In this document: in pieces, positions 53,885 to 63,700 of the stretch
Layout: the number at the start of each line of letters is the position of its first letter
How positions within the stretch are numbered: position 1 is the first letter of the stretch
NCBI RefSeq assembly: GCF_022267555.1
Contig: NZ_CP073586.1
Span: 1,054,001-1,118,000, forward strand
Length of the DNA stretch: 64,000 nt
Source: Proteiniphilum propionicum
Lineage (GTDB): Bacteria; Bacteroidota; Bacteroidia; Bacteroidales; Dysgonomonadaceae
Reading direction: 5' to 3'
Notes under the pieces: generated by a model
The model's input: only the letters and a program-made list of their open reading frames with translations
Databases searched by the model: none
What the model was told of the DNA's origin: nothing
Program-made: the position numbers and the translations under genes

Positions 53885-55456
53885 TCACAGAGGGAACTTA
53901 TGACGTATCGGATCGTCATAAGACTCCTGTAGCCTTTTCAGTTCTGCCCGCAGATCCCGGGTGATATCTTCATAACCTTTCTTTCCATAAAGATTATTCA
54001 TTTCCGCCGGATCGGCATGCAGGTCAAATAACTCCCACTCATCAATATTGTCATAAAAGTGAATGAGTTTGTAACGTTCTGTTTTTACTCCGTAATGGCG
54101 CTTTACCGCATGTTCACCAGGAAATTCGTAGTAATGGTAGTAGAGCGACTTTCGCCATCCCCGCGGTGCTTTACTGTTTTTAAGCAGAGGCAGAAGTGAG
54201 GCCCCCTGTATGTCTGATGGAACTTCAACTCCTGCCAGCTCCAGCATTGTGGGTGCAAAATCTATATTTTGTACCAGCGCATCAATAATACCTCGTTTTT
54301 TGAATCGGGAAGGAAGCTGCATAACAAGAGGAGTGCTGAACGACTCTTCATACATAAACCGTTTGTCAAACCAACCATGCTCTCCCATATAAAATCCCTG
54401 GTCGGAAGTGTAGAAAATTACCGTGTTCTCGAGCATGTTGTTCTCCTCAAGATAGTCTAATACTCGTCCAATGTTTTCATCAAGCGACTTAATAGTCTTT
54501 GCATAATCGCGCATATAGCGTTGGTATTTCCACTCTGCCAGTTCTTTTCCAGTTAGCCCGGCAGCATAGAACTCATCTATTATTGGCTGGTAGTGGTTGT
54601 CCCAGGCAACTTTTTGTGCTGAATCCAGTCGAGCATACTCACCGTGTTCATAGGCATTGGATAGACGGGTTTTTACTCCTGGCTTCAGCATCTTCAGGTC
54701 ATTAACAATATCCATGTCGTGATCGCTTGCAATGCTCATCTCCTGCTGCTGTGCCGCGACGCGCCCTTCGTAGTTGTCGTAAAAGTTTGACGGGAGCTCA
54801 AATGTTTTATCTTCATACAGTTTTAAGTGTGTTGTATCGGCCATCCAGTTACGGTGCGCTACCTTGTGGTGGAGGAACAGTACGAAAGGCTTATCTTTGT
54901 CGCGCTCATTATCCAGCCAGTTGAGGCTTAAATCGGTAATTATGTTTGTGACGTAACCGTTATAGCGCTTCCTCCCTTCAGGAGTGATGAAGTCGGGATT
55001 GTAGTAGCTCCCCTGGCCGGGGAGTATTTCCCAGTGATCGAAGTTGGTAGGCTGACTGTCCAGATGCCATTTCCCGATCATGGCTGTCTGATATCCGGCT
55101 TGTTTAAGCAGCTGTTGCACAGTCTGCTGGTCCCCGTCGAAAGATGATATATTATCTATTTTTCCGTTCTTGTGACTGTGCTTCCCTGTTAACAGGCATG
55201 CCCGGCTTGGTGCGGAGATGGAGTTAGCTACATACGCGTTTGTAAACCTGACTCCATTTTCGGCGATCCTATCCAGATTTGGGGTCTCAACATGACGGCT
55301 ATCATAGCAGCTCATCATCTGACGGGTGTGGTCGTCGGTCATGATATATACTATGTTTAATGGCTTGGACAGGTTCTCATTTTTGCTTACACTACAGGAT
55401 GCAAGCACGGCAGCTCCCGCGAGAGGATAAATAAGTTTTGTATAAGACGGATCCAT
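53885..55456 (-). CDS. Ser-type sulfatase lipoprotein (N-acetylglucosamine-6-sulfatase-like)
   Basis: A 523-aa alkaline-phosphatase-fold sulfatase with a lipobox (AVLASC, Cys21). The formylglycine site is SAPSR with Ser81, so it needs the radical-SAM enzyme anSME for activation. Metal residues lie in IMTDDHTR and YTSDQGFYMGEHGWFDKRF. The GQGSYYNPDFITPEG and FDNYEGRVAAQQQEM stretches recall Bacteroides S1_11 enzymes that remove 6-O-sulfate from GlcNAc in glycosaminoglycans. This agrees with GH88 elsewhere in the window. No anSME is near, and the gene is monocistronic. Confidence 0.88.
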   Translation of the reverse strand: MDPSYTKLIYPLAGAAVLASCSVSKNENLSKPLNIVYIMTDDHTRQMMSCYDSRHVETPNLDRIAENGVRFTNAYVANSISAPSRACLLTGKHSHKNGKIDNISSFDGDQQTVQQLLKQAGYQTAMIGKWHLDSQPTNFDHWEILPGQGSYYNPDFITPEGRKRYNGYVTNIITDLSLNWLDNERDKDKPFVLFLHHKVAHRNWMADTTHLKLYEDKTFELPSNFYDNYEGRVAAQQQEMSIASDHDMDIVNDLKMLKPGVKTRLSNAYEHGEYARLDSAQKVAWDNHYQPIIDEFYAAGLTGKELAEWKYQRYMRDYAKTIKSLDENIGRVLDYLEENNMLENTVIFYTSDQGFYMGEHGWFDKRFMYEESFSTPLVMQLPSRFKKRGIIDALVQNIDFAPTMLELAGVEVPSDIQGASLLPLLKNSKAPRGWRKSLYYHYYEFPGEHAVKRHYGVKTERYKLIHFYDNIDEWELFDLHADPAEMNNLYGKKGYEDITRDLRAELKRLQESYDDPIRHKFPL

Positions 55457-55837
55457 CTGAATTTATAAGTTTTAAAAATTATACGACTTTAATAACGGGA
55501 TAAAAAAATGCATTGCACAAATGTATAGTAAATTGCGCAACTATTAAAGAAATTTATCTTTAAATATAGATTAAAATTTTAAAAATTCTCCGAAAAGAGC
55601 TTATCTTTGTGTACTATTTCGTTAAGCAATACGAACAGAAGATAAGTCTAATTGCATTATTTCGTTGTTTGTAATTTTAAAATAAGCGATAAACAGAAGA
55701 TGATTTTATTCGAATTATGCCATATCAGGAAATTAGAGAGTAAAATATTTTGATCTGAATGAAATAGTATGAAGTACTTAAAAATAGTGATAAAATTTGA
55801 ATAACCCTACTTTGGTGAATCATTAAAGATTAAGAAA
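55457..55837. other. Intergenic region between sulfatase and rex
   Basis: This AT-rich stretch of 381 bases holds no gene. A possible -7 box TATCTTTG on the plus strand lies at 55602-55609 without a clear -33 partner. No Rex-type operator (TTGTGAA-N4-TTCACAA) was found. Confidence 0.4.
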
Positions 55838-56473
55838 ATGTCAGGCCAGATATACACCCCGAAAATACCCGAACCGGCACTCAGGCGCCTCCCCTGGTAC
55901 TTGTCGTACGTTAAATTACTTAAAAGCCAGGGAGAAACAATTGTATCTTCTACGCAAATTGCGAAAAAGATAGGTGTTTCAGCATCTCAGATTGCCAAGG
56001 ATCTCTCCTATGTGGATATAAGCGGAAAGACGAGGGTTGGTTATGATGTTGACGTGCTTATAAATGTATTGGAGACATTCCTGGGTTTTAACAACACTCA
56101 CAAAGCAGTTGTATTTGGTGTTGGAAGCCTGGGAGCCGCATTGTTGTCGGATTCCGGCTTGGAGCAATATGGTTTGAAGATTATTGCCGGATTTGATGTG
56201 AAAGAGTCGATAGTAAACAAGAAGATACATAATATTCAAGTATTTTATTCTGGTGAATTTTTTGAAAGGAACAAAGAAATTGGGGCAGAGATAGGGATAC
56301 TGACCGTACCTCCAGGTGCTGCCCAGGAGGTGTCTGAATACATGATTCGCGGTGGAATAAAGGGTATATGGAATTTCACTCCGTTCAGGATTCGCGTCCC
56401 GGAGGAAGTTGTTCTTCAGAATACTTCGTTGTATGCTCATCTGGCAGTCATGTTTAATCGCCTGAATTCATGA
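55838..56473 (+). CDS. rex: Redox-sensing transcriptional repressor Rex
   Basis: A 211-aa NADH/NAD+-responsive repressor of fermentation and respiration genes. The N-terminal winged helix is IPEPALRRLPWYLSYVKLLK to TQIAKKIGVSASQIAKDLSYV (about 7-60). The Rossmann domain has VFGVGSLGAALL (about 88-99). The C-terminal helix LAVMFNRLN swaps domains in the dimer. The length is typical. Its stop overlaps the FAH gene start by four bases (ATGA), so the two are translationally coupled. Confidence 0.95.
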   Translation: MSGQIYTPKIPEPALRRLPWYLSYVKLLKSQGETIVSSTQIAKKIGVSASQIAKDLSYVDISGKTRVGYDVDVLINVLETFLGFNNTHKAVVFGVGSLGAALLSDSGLEQYGLKIIAGFDVKESIVNKKIHNIQVFYSGEFFERNKEIGAEIGILTVPPGAAQEVSEYMIRGGIKGIWNFTPFRIRVPEEVVLQNTSLYAHLAVMFNRLNS

Positions 56474-57084
56474 AAATTTTTGCTGTTGGCCTTAACTACG
56501 CTTCACACAATAAAGAGATGGAGCGTACGTTTGTTAGTAAGGAGCCTGTTATTTTCATGAAGCCTGATACAGCCCTGCTGAAAGACGGGAAACCGTTTTT
56601 TCTTCCTGGCTTCTCTGATGAGATTCATTACGAAACGGAACTGGTAGTGAAAATTGACAGATTGGGAAAAAATATTGGCGAACGATTTGCACACCGTTAT
56701 TACGATGAGATAACGGTAGGTATTGATTTTACAGCTCGTGACCTGCAAAGGAAGCAGAAAGAGCTTGGGTTGCCGTGGGAGATAGCAAAAAGCTTCGATT
56801 GTTCGGCTGTTATTGGTGAGTTCATCTCTAAAAGTGAGGTTGCCGACTTGGGTAACGTGCATTTCCATCTTGATATCAACAGCAAGACTGTTCAACAGGG
56901 GAATACAAACGAGATGATATACTCGGTGGACAAGATAATTTCATATATTAGCCGGTTCTTTACTCTGAAAATAGGGGACCTGGTTTTTACCGGTACCCCG
57001 GCAGGTATAGGGCCGGTGAGCGTTAACGATCATCTGCAGGGTTATATTGAGGACAGAAAGCTGCTGGATTTCAGTGTGAAATGA
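56470..57084 (+). CDS. Fumarylacetoacetate hydrolase family protein
   Basis: A 204-aa cytoplasmic enzyme of the FAH fold (YcgM/FAHD1-like, acylpyruvate hydrolase or oxaloacetate decarboxylase). The catalytic and metal residues are in HYETELVVKID (two Glu) and VGIDFTARDLQRKQKELGLPWEIAKSFD (Asp, Lys); GDLVFTGTPAGIGPV near the end is the family signature. The exact substrate is unknown. It overlaps rex by 4 bases and is 30 bases before porV. Confidence 0.88.
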   Translation: MKIFAVGLNYASHNKEMERTFVSKEPVIFMKPDTALLKDGKPFFLPGFSDEIHYETELVVKIDRLGKNIGERFAHRYYDEITVGIDFTARDLQRKQKELGLPWEIAKSFDCSAVIGEFISKSEVADLGNVHFHLDINSKTVQQGNTNEMIYSVDKIISYISRFFTLKIGDLVFTGTPAGIGPVSVNDHLQGYIEDRKLLDFSVK

Positions 57085-57114
57085 CTCTCTTTTATCTTTA
57101 ATTTGCAATACATC

Positions 57115-58275
57115 ATGAATAATGTAACTTGTGCTTTGCTGCTTTGCAGTATGTTGTTTTGTCAGAGCCTCCGTTTGTATTCGCAGGATTACAACCCTAT
57201 TCCTGTTGCAATGCCCTCTTTACAGATAGCTCCCGATGCAAGAGGCGGAGGAATGGGAGATATTGGTGCGGCAACGATGCCCGACGTATACTCCCAACAT
57301 TGGAACGCGGCTAAATATCCTTTCATCTCAGGCAGTGGAGGGGTTGCTTTTTCTTACACTCCCTGGTTGAGTAAGCTTGTTAGCGATATTAATTTGCTCT
57401 ATGCTTCCGGATACAGGAAATTTGGGAATGACAACCTGAATGCTGTCAGCGCTTCGTTTCGTTATTTCTCACTTGGCAGTATAGATATTCCGGATCTGAA
57501 TGGAGATTTCTGGCAAAGTGTCTCGCCACACGAGTTTGCTATTGATGTGGCTTATTCAAGAAAACTCACGGAGACTTTTTCTGGTGCGGTGACACTCAGA
57601 TATATCCGCGCCGACTACTCGACAGGAGATGATGAGACAACTCCCGGAAAGGCTTTTGCTGCAGATATATCAGGTTACAACGAATCTTATATTTATCTGG
57701 GGCGTTCAGAAACATTGCTAGGATTTGGGTTCAACATTTCAAATATAGGCTCAAAAATCTCATATGATGGTGGTACCACATCAATGTTTCTCCCTGCAAA
57801 TCTCAGGATGGGTGTATCCTTGGGATATCCTATTGACCCGAAGAATACTTTATCGCTCAGTTTTGATGTCAATAAACTGCTTGTGCCTACTCCAAAGTTG
57901 CCTGAGGACGGTGAGACGCCCGATGAGGTACAGAAACGAATTGACGACTATAACAATATCTCTTCCATAGGTGGTGTTTTTAAATCGTTTGCTGATGCAC
58001 CAGGTGGTTTCAAAGAGGAGTTGCAGGAGGTCACGTTGTCTCTGGGAGCGGAATATGTATACGACAATCAGTTCTTTGTCCGTGCCGGTTATTACAATGA
58101 AAACGAATATAAGGGCAGCCGCCGGTTCTTTGCATTTGGCGGAGGTTTCAAAAAAAACGCTTTCCAGGTTGATGCTGCCTATCTCGTATCAACTGCACAG
58201 ACGAACCCGTTGGACCAGACTTTACGCATATCACTTGGTTTTGATATCGAAGGTATAATGAATTTAATGAGGTAA
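57115..58275 (+). CDS. porV: Type IX secretion outer-membrane protein PorV (LptO)
   Basis: A protein of about 386 aa with a signal peptide and a FadL-like beta-barrel. PorV carries folded cargo from the SprA translocon to the PorU attachment complex. The family start is clear: AMPSLQIAPDARGGGMGDIGAAT after the signal, then QHWNAAKYPF and the C-terminal strand LDQTLRISLGFDIEG. It shows that the organism probably has a type IX system. PorU, often a neighbour, is not here. ATG 57115 is preferred to the TTG at 57103. Four bases separate it from ispF. Confidence 0.9.
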   Translation: MNNVTCALLLCSMLFCQSLRLYSQDYNPIPVAMPSLQIAPDARGGGMGDIGAATMPDVYSQHWNAAKYPFISGSGGVAFSYTPWLSKLVSDINLLYASGYRKFGNDNLNAVSASFRYFSLGSIDIPDLNGDFWQSVSPHEFAIDVAYSRKLTETFSGAVTLRYIRADYSTGDDETTPGKAFAADISGYNESYIYLGRSETLLGFGFNISNIGSKISYDGGTTSMFLPANLRMGVSLGYPIDPKNTLSLSFDVNKLLVPTPKLPEDGETPDEVQKRIDDYNNISSIGGVFKSFADAPGGFKEELQEVTLSLGAEYVYDNQFFVRAGYYNENEYKGSRRFFAFGGGFKKNAFQVDAAYLVSTAQTNPLDQTLRISLGFDIEGIMNLMR

Positions 58276-58279
58276 AAAC

Positions 58280-58759
58280 ATGAATATACGAATAGGATTC
58301 GGTTATGATATGCATCGCCTTCAAGAAGGAAGAGAGTTGTGGATAGGTGGTGTGAAAATAGCCTACAGAATGGGATTGGAGGGACATTCAGACGCAGACG
58401 TTCTTATTCATGCCATATGTGATGCATTGCTTGGTGCTGCTAATCTACGTGATATTGGCTATCATTTCCCGGACACATCTCCCGAATTCAAAGATGCCGG
58501 CAGCGCCATACTGTTGAAAAAGTGCTCCGGGTTGCTTGAGAAGCACGGATATTATGTGGGCAATATCGACGCCACTGTTTGTGCAGAGCAGCCTAAGCTC
58601 AATCCCTTTATTCCTTCTATGCAGCAAACGCTTGCCAATGTTATCGGGGTGGAAACAGATAGCATCTCCATTAAAGCCACTACCTCTGAGAAAATGGGTT
58701 TTGTGGGCCGGGAAGAGGGTATTACTGCTTATGCAGTGGCTTTAATTGAAAAAAAGTAG
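58280..58759 (+). CDS. ispF: 2-C-methyl-D-erythritol 2,4-cyclodiphosphate synthase
   Basis: A MEP-pathway enzyme that makes MEcPP, the substrate of IspG (6279). The 159-aa protein has zinc residues Asp and His in FGYDMHRL, His in GLEGHSDADVLIHAICDALLG, DIGYHFPDT, and the end motif KATTSEKMGFVGREEGI. Length and motifs are standard. It is probably co-transcribed with porV and with the next gene, whose ATG follows by 7 bases. Confidence 0.97.
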   Translation: MNIRIGFGYDMHRLQEGRELWIGGVKIAYRMGLEGHSDADVLIHAICDALLGAANLRDIGYHFPDTSPEFKDAGSAILLKKCSGLLEKHGYYVGNIDATVCAEQPKLNPFIPSMQQTLANVIGVETDSISIKATTSEKMGFVGREEGITAYAVALIEKK

Positions 58760-58766
58760 TGGGCAG

Positions 58767-59408
58767 ATGCCTTTTCTCAGGTGCTTGAAACGGATAAAAC
58801 AGCGGAGAGGACATGGTGTACACTCACCCTTCGCTTATGGGCTGATCACTAATGTAATCTGTTCACCTCATTTATACTATGCATTTGCCGATATTGAGAA
58901 GGAGATATCGGAGAAAGGGCTCAACAGCGGTTTCGTCTCCGGAATCAATCATCTCTCTTTTCGGATGGTTAACCATTTTAATGCTAAAAATATCCTGGAA
59001 ATTAATTCGGGCAAGGGAGTGAATACCCTTTTCCTTACAGCCCCTGCACGCGATATTCGCTGTACCTGCGTTGAGAAGAGGGCTGATGAGATTGTTGTTG
59101 CAAAGCGCCTTTATGGGGAGTTAAACCCGAAGGTTGACTTAGTTACAACCCTACCTGCTGGCGGGAAACAGTGTTACGATGCGATTTTCATCAACCTGGA
59201 GAAAGAGAGTACGCCAGCCATAGAGACACTCTTGTCGTTGAGTCATCAACGTACATTTTGGGTGCTTTATCCGATTAAAAGCAGTTGGAGCAAACAATTT
59301 TGGAGAAATATCGTTAATGATGATAGATTGACAGCGACGTTTGAACTGAAAGGTTCCGGAGTGGCTTTCTTAAGTACAGCTTATAACAAGGTAAACTATT
59401 TTGTGTAA
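58767..59408 (+). CDS. Conserved protein with methyltransferase-like fold
   Basis: A protein of about 213 aa. It starts MPFLRCLKRIKQRRGHGVHSPFAYGLI, a motif known from Bacteroidota hypothetical proteins. A Rossmann-like part then follows: NILEINSGKGVNTLFLTAPARD resembles the SAM-binding glycine loop (E.NSGKG.N), with CVEKRADEIVVAK as the acidic strand. It may be a class I methyltransferase or a degenerate relative, and no substrate is known. ATG 58767 is preferred to a TTG that overlaps ispF. Confidence 0.7.
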   Translation: MPFLRCLKRIKQRRGHGVHSPFAYGLITNVICSPHLYYAFADIEKEISEKGLNSGFVSGINHLSFRMVNHFNAKNILEINSGKGVNTLFLTAPARDIRCTCVEKRADEIVVAKRLYGELNPKVDLVTTLPAGGKQCYDAIFINLEKESTPAIETLLSLSHQRTFWVLYPIKSSWSKQFWRNIVNDDRLTATFELKGSGVAFLSTAYNKVNYFV

Positions 59409-59535
59409 CAGAATCATGAATTCCGGTTGCGGAATTTAAATTTTTTATATCTGACTCTGGAGCAATAGCTTTGGATTTCGGGCCATCCGTTGAATGTCAT
59501 GGTTTAGGAGGTTTTACCTCTTGAAAAAGAATTAT

Positions 59536-60096
59536 ATGAAAAAAAGTTTGGTATATACAAAGACCGGCGACAAGGGTGCCACTTCGCTGGTGGGAGGCAC
59601 CCGGGTTAGCAAGACGCATATTCGTCTTGAGTCCTATGGAACACTGGATGAACTGAATAGTCATATCGGATGGCTTAGCTGCGAGATAAAGGACAAGGAA
59701 CATCGCGACTTTCTTCTGTTTCTTCAGCACAAGCTGTTTGACATAGGCTCATATCTGGCTACTGAGACTGAAAGCAAACCACCAGATGAGAGTGTAATTA
59801 TTAAGGCGAAAGATATTACACGTATTGAGGAGCAGATTGATAAAATAGATAATACTCTTCCAAAGCTTAACCGTTTTGTTCTGCCGGGTGGTAATGAGCC
59901 TGCAGCAAGAGCGCATATTTGCCGCACCATAGCACGCCGGGCCGAACGTAATGCCTACAGTGTGGCCGAAGAATACCCTGTTACAGCTGAGGTATTGATT
60001 TTTCTGAACAGGCTTTCCGACTACTTCTTCGTACTCGCAAGAAGCGAATGCAGCAGGACATCTGAAGAATTATACTGGGAGAAGGGAGATATATAA
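59536..60096 (+). CDS. PduO-type cob(I)yrinic acid a,c-diamide adenosyltransferase
   Basis: A 186-aa enzyme that moves the adenosyl group of ATP to cob(I)alamin to make coenzyme B12. The PduO family start YTKTGDKGATSLVGGTRVSK is the ATP-binding motif. SYGTLDELNSHIGW, PGGNEPAARAHICRTIARRAER and FLNRLSDYFFVLAR are all typical. ATG 59536 is the family start; an in-frame ATG at 59494 is unlikely. No cobalamin riboswitch was recognised upstream. The gene is followed by a DUF2795 gene. Confidence 0.93.
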   Translation: MKKSLVYTKTGDKGATSLVGGTRVSKTHIRLESYGTLDELNSHIGWLSCEIKDKEHRDFLLFLQHKLFDIGSYLATETESKPPDESVIIKAKDITRIEEQIDKIDNTLPKLNRFVLPGGNEPAARAHICRTIARRAERNAYSVAEEYPVTAEVLIFLNRLSDYFFVLARSECSRTSEELYWEKGDI

Positions 60097-60150
60097 AAAC
60101 TTTTTATACATTTGCGAAAAAAAAGAGTAATAACACTAAAGGATTTTTCA

Positions 60151-60372
60151 ATGTATTGGACATTAGAATTAGCATCAAAATTAGAGGATGCTCCTTGGCC
60201 CGCTACAAAGGATGAATTAATTGATTATGCTCAACGATCGGGCGCACCACTTGAAGTTATCGAAAATCTACAGGAGATTGAAGAAGATGGTGAGATATTT
60301 GAGTCGATAGAGGATATTTGGCCGGATTATCCCAGCAAGGAAGATTTCTTTTTCAATGAAGACGAATATTAA
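60151..60372 (+). CDS. DUF2795 small protein
   Basis: A 73-aa acidic protein with a DUF2795 domain: LASKLEDAPWPATKDELIDYAQRSGAPLEVIENLQ, followed by an acid-rich tail IEEDGEIFESIEDIWPDYPSKEDF. It is small, cytoplasmic and of unknown function. It lies 54 bases after the adenosyltransferase and has a strong terminator behind it. The ATG at 60151 is the normal start. Confidence 0.85.
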   Translation: MYWTLELASKLEDAPWPATKDELIDYAQRSGAPLEVIENLQEIEEDGEIFESIEDIWPDYPSKEDFFFNEDEY

Positions 60373-60396
60373 GTGGTTATAAAGAGAGAGCATCAT

Positions 60397-60436
60397 AAAA
60401 AAACATCCCCGTTAATTTAACGGGGATGTTTTTTTA
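60397..60436. terminator. Strong bidirectional terminator
   Basis: Perfect stem AAAAAACATCCCCGTT / AACGGGGATGTTTTTT with a five-base loop lies between the convergent DUF2795 gene and trxA. Confidence 0.92.
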
Positions 60437-60454
60437 AAAGATATATGTAAATAT

Positions 60455-60769
60455 CTAAAGCAGCTTATCTATTTTAGAAGTGAAGGTGTTTTTTGGGCCT
60501 GCACCAACCACTTTGTCAACAACCTCTCCTCCTTTGATAAAAAGGATGGTTGGTATATTGCGTATGCCGAATCTGGATGTTGCTTCATCGTTATTGTCAA
60601 CATCGAGTTTGCCTACAACCACTTTGTCTTTGTATTCTTCGCTGATTTGATCAATGATTGGTCCTACCATTTTGCAAGGGCCACACCATTCAGCCCAAAA
60701 GTCGATAATTACCAGCTTGTCTGTCTGCAACACTTTTTCCAGAGTTGCGTCTGTAATCTCAAGAGCCAT
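60455..60769 (-). CDS. trxA: Thioredoxin
   Basis: A 104-aa cytoplasmic disulfide reductase. The active site is FWAEWCGPCKMVGP (CGPC at about residues 31-34) and the cis-Pro loop is IRNIPTILF. The length and all core residues fit TrxA. It lies 28 bases after the dnaE stop and may be co-transcribed with it. Confidence 0.96.
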   Translation of the reverse strand: MALEITDATLEKVLQTDKLVIIDFWAEWCGPCKMVGPIIDQISEEYKDKVVVGKLDVDNNDEATSRFGIRNIPTILFIKGGEVVDKVVGAGPKNTFTSKIDKLL

Positions 60770-60797
60770 ATATGCCTTCTTTAGTTATTTAGTTAAT

Positions 60798-63700
60798 TTA
60801 GTTTATTTTAAAGTCGATAGTCAAATTATTCTTCAGATAATCGATGAAATTCTTGTTTACCCCGATTCTTGCTGGGCGTGAAAACAACTCTATATTCATA
60901 TGAGACTCTTTCCCGATTATCTGGAAATATAACAACGAATTTCCCGAATTGTTTTTAACTAAAGCTGATAATTCCGCCACCGTAGTGTCATCTAACTCTG
61001 AAAGCGGGATTTGTAACGTAATCTTTGAAATAAGTTTGTCCTTAACCTCAGACAAAAGAGATATAGATGATATTTTTACCTCAAGTTCATCCTGACGGAA
61101 GCGTTTTGGCTGTACTCTCCCTTCAATATAAACTGAGAGCCCGTTGCGCGCGTACCTGCCGAAATTTACGCTGTCTTCACTGAAGAGTGCAATTTCGTAA
61201 CTCCCCGAATAATCTTCAATCTTGAAAATAGTGTAAGGTGAACCTCTTCTGGTTTGTCCTTCACGCACGGCGGTTACCATTCCTCCGAAGGTTATATCCT
61301 TCCCGTTCAGAGAGTCAAGATCCTGCAATTTCAACGTATCGGCATTGCATACATGCTTCAGTATAAACTCATAATCGTCAAGAGGGTGAGCAGATAGATA
61401 AATGCCGATAAGCTCTCTCTCCTTGTTAAGCCTCTCCATGTCAGACCAGCTTGCTGCCTGGGGAATTTCGGGGTGTGCGATCTGGAATGATGAGTCATCT
61501 CCGAACAGTGAATTTATCGATTCCATCTTATCAAGCTGATACTTATTCCCGTAACGGATAAGAGTGTCCATAAACTCCTCGCCCTTGCTGTTTACAGCGA
61601 GAAACTGCTCTCTGGTTATCCCCTGAAGTGAGTCAAAAGCTCCTGAAAGAGCCAAAGCTTCAATGGTTTTTTTGTTGCAAGAGGAGAGGTTGACACGCTC
61701 CACAAAATCGAATATATCTTTGAAAGGGCCGTTCTTTGTCCGCTCATCAATGATATCGACAACAGCTCCCTGCCCCACACTCTTTATGGCAGCAAGGCCA
61801 AAGCGTATATCGCCCTCTTTGTTTACGGAAAATTTAAGGAACGACTCATTTACGTCGGGGCAGAGGACATTTATGTCCATAGCTTTACATTCGTCCATAA
61901 ACTTGGTGATCTCCGTAATATTGTTCAGGTTGTTGGAGAGTACCGCAGCCATATATTCGGAAGTGTAGTTGGCTTTTAGCCACGCTGTTTGGTAGGCCAC
62001 CCAGGAGTAACATGTAGCGTGCGACTTGTTAAAGGCGTATGAGGCAAACTTCTCCCAGTCGTTCCATATTTTATTAAGGGTTTTTTCGGCATACCCGTTT
62101 TTCTTGCCTCCTGCAAGAAACTTCTCCTTCAGTGCTGTCATCTTATCTATAAGCTTCTTGCCCATAGCTTTGCGCAACTCATCAGACTGGCCTCTCGTGA
62201 ATCCTGCCAGCAGTCGTGAAAGAAGCATCACCTGCTCCTGGTAGACTGTTATCCCGTAGGTTTCGCTCAGGTATTTCTCCATGATGGGCAGGTCGTAGGT
62301 AATCTCCTGCCTGCCTTGCTTCCGTGCGATAAAAGTAGGGATGTAATCCATTGGTCCGGGTCGGTAGAGCGCGTTCATGGCAATGAGGTCTTCAAATTTG
62401 CTTGGTTGTAGCTCTTTCAGATACTTTTGCATCCCTGCCGACTCAAACTGAAATGTCCCGGTGGTTTGCCCATTGCAATAAAGTCTGTAAGTTGGGGCAT
62501 CGTCCATGTCGATGCTGTTTATATCGACTTTGATACCGCGATTCAGCTCTATGTTGGTAAGTGCATCTTTAATTATAGAGAGGGTCTTCAAACCGAGGAA
62601 GTCCATTTTTATCAGCCCTGTCTCCTCAATTACCGACCCTTCGTATTGCGTCACCAGGAGAGTCTCTTTTGTCTCTTTATCTTCGGCAGTACTTATGGGT
62701 ACAACATCAGATATGTCTGTTTGACCAATTATTACTCCACAGGCATGAACGCCTGTGTTTCTGACATTGCCCTCAAGCATCTCCGCATACCTGAGAGTAT
62801 CTCTCACCAGAGGGTCGCTGCTATTGGCAGCCTCCTTTAGTTCGGGCACATTTTCGATTGCTGTTTTCAGATTGATCTTTTTTACGTTCGGGATCCTGTC
62901 CGGCACCAGCTTTGCCAGCCTGTTCGATTCCGAAAGCGGTAGTTTGTGTACCCGCGCCACATCACGTATTGAGGATTTTGTGGCCATTGTCCCATATGTA
63001 ATAATGTGCGCAACCCTCTCATTACCATATTTTTCTGTCACCCAGCGAAGTACTTTCCCCCGACCTTCATCATCAAAATCGATATCTATATCGGGCATTG
63101 AGATACGGTCGGGATTGAGGAAACGTTCGAACAGAAGGTCGTATTTCAGAGGATCGATATCAGTAATCTGCAGGCAGTAGGCTACGGCCGACCCCGCGGC
63201 TGACCCTCGTCCCGGCCCTACGGCTACACCCATCTCCCTGGCAGCATTGATGAAATCCTGAACAATGAGAAAATATCCGGGAAATCCCATATTCTTGATA
63301 GTGTCCAGCTCGAATTTCAATCGTTCCACTATCTCTTCACTGAGATCTTTTCCATATCGCTTCTCTGCCCCCTTTTTTGTCAGGTGTGTCAGATATTCGG
63401 CTTCCAGCTTGATTCGGATTACTTTGTCATAGTCTCCCAATCGGTGGAAGGTCTTTTCTCCAAACTCCTCGATCAAGTCTTTTTCGGAATATTTCTGTTT
63501 GTACAGCTCCTCGGTCCCAAACTGCGGATTAATAGGGTAAAAAGGCATCAGCGGAGGGTGATCAATAGAATAGAACTCAACCTTGTCGGCAATCTCCAGA
63601 GTGTTGGTTAACGCTTCGGGGATATCTGAGAATATGCGGTTCATCTCTTCGGTCGTTTTCAGCCACTCCTGCTTGGTGTACCGCATCCTGTCAGGATCGT

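Noticed and set aside
59409-59535. Cobalamin riboswitch before the PduO-type adenosyltransferase
   Set aside because: The 127-base gap has no B12-box-like sequence and is too short for a full riboswitch.
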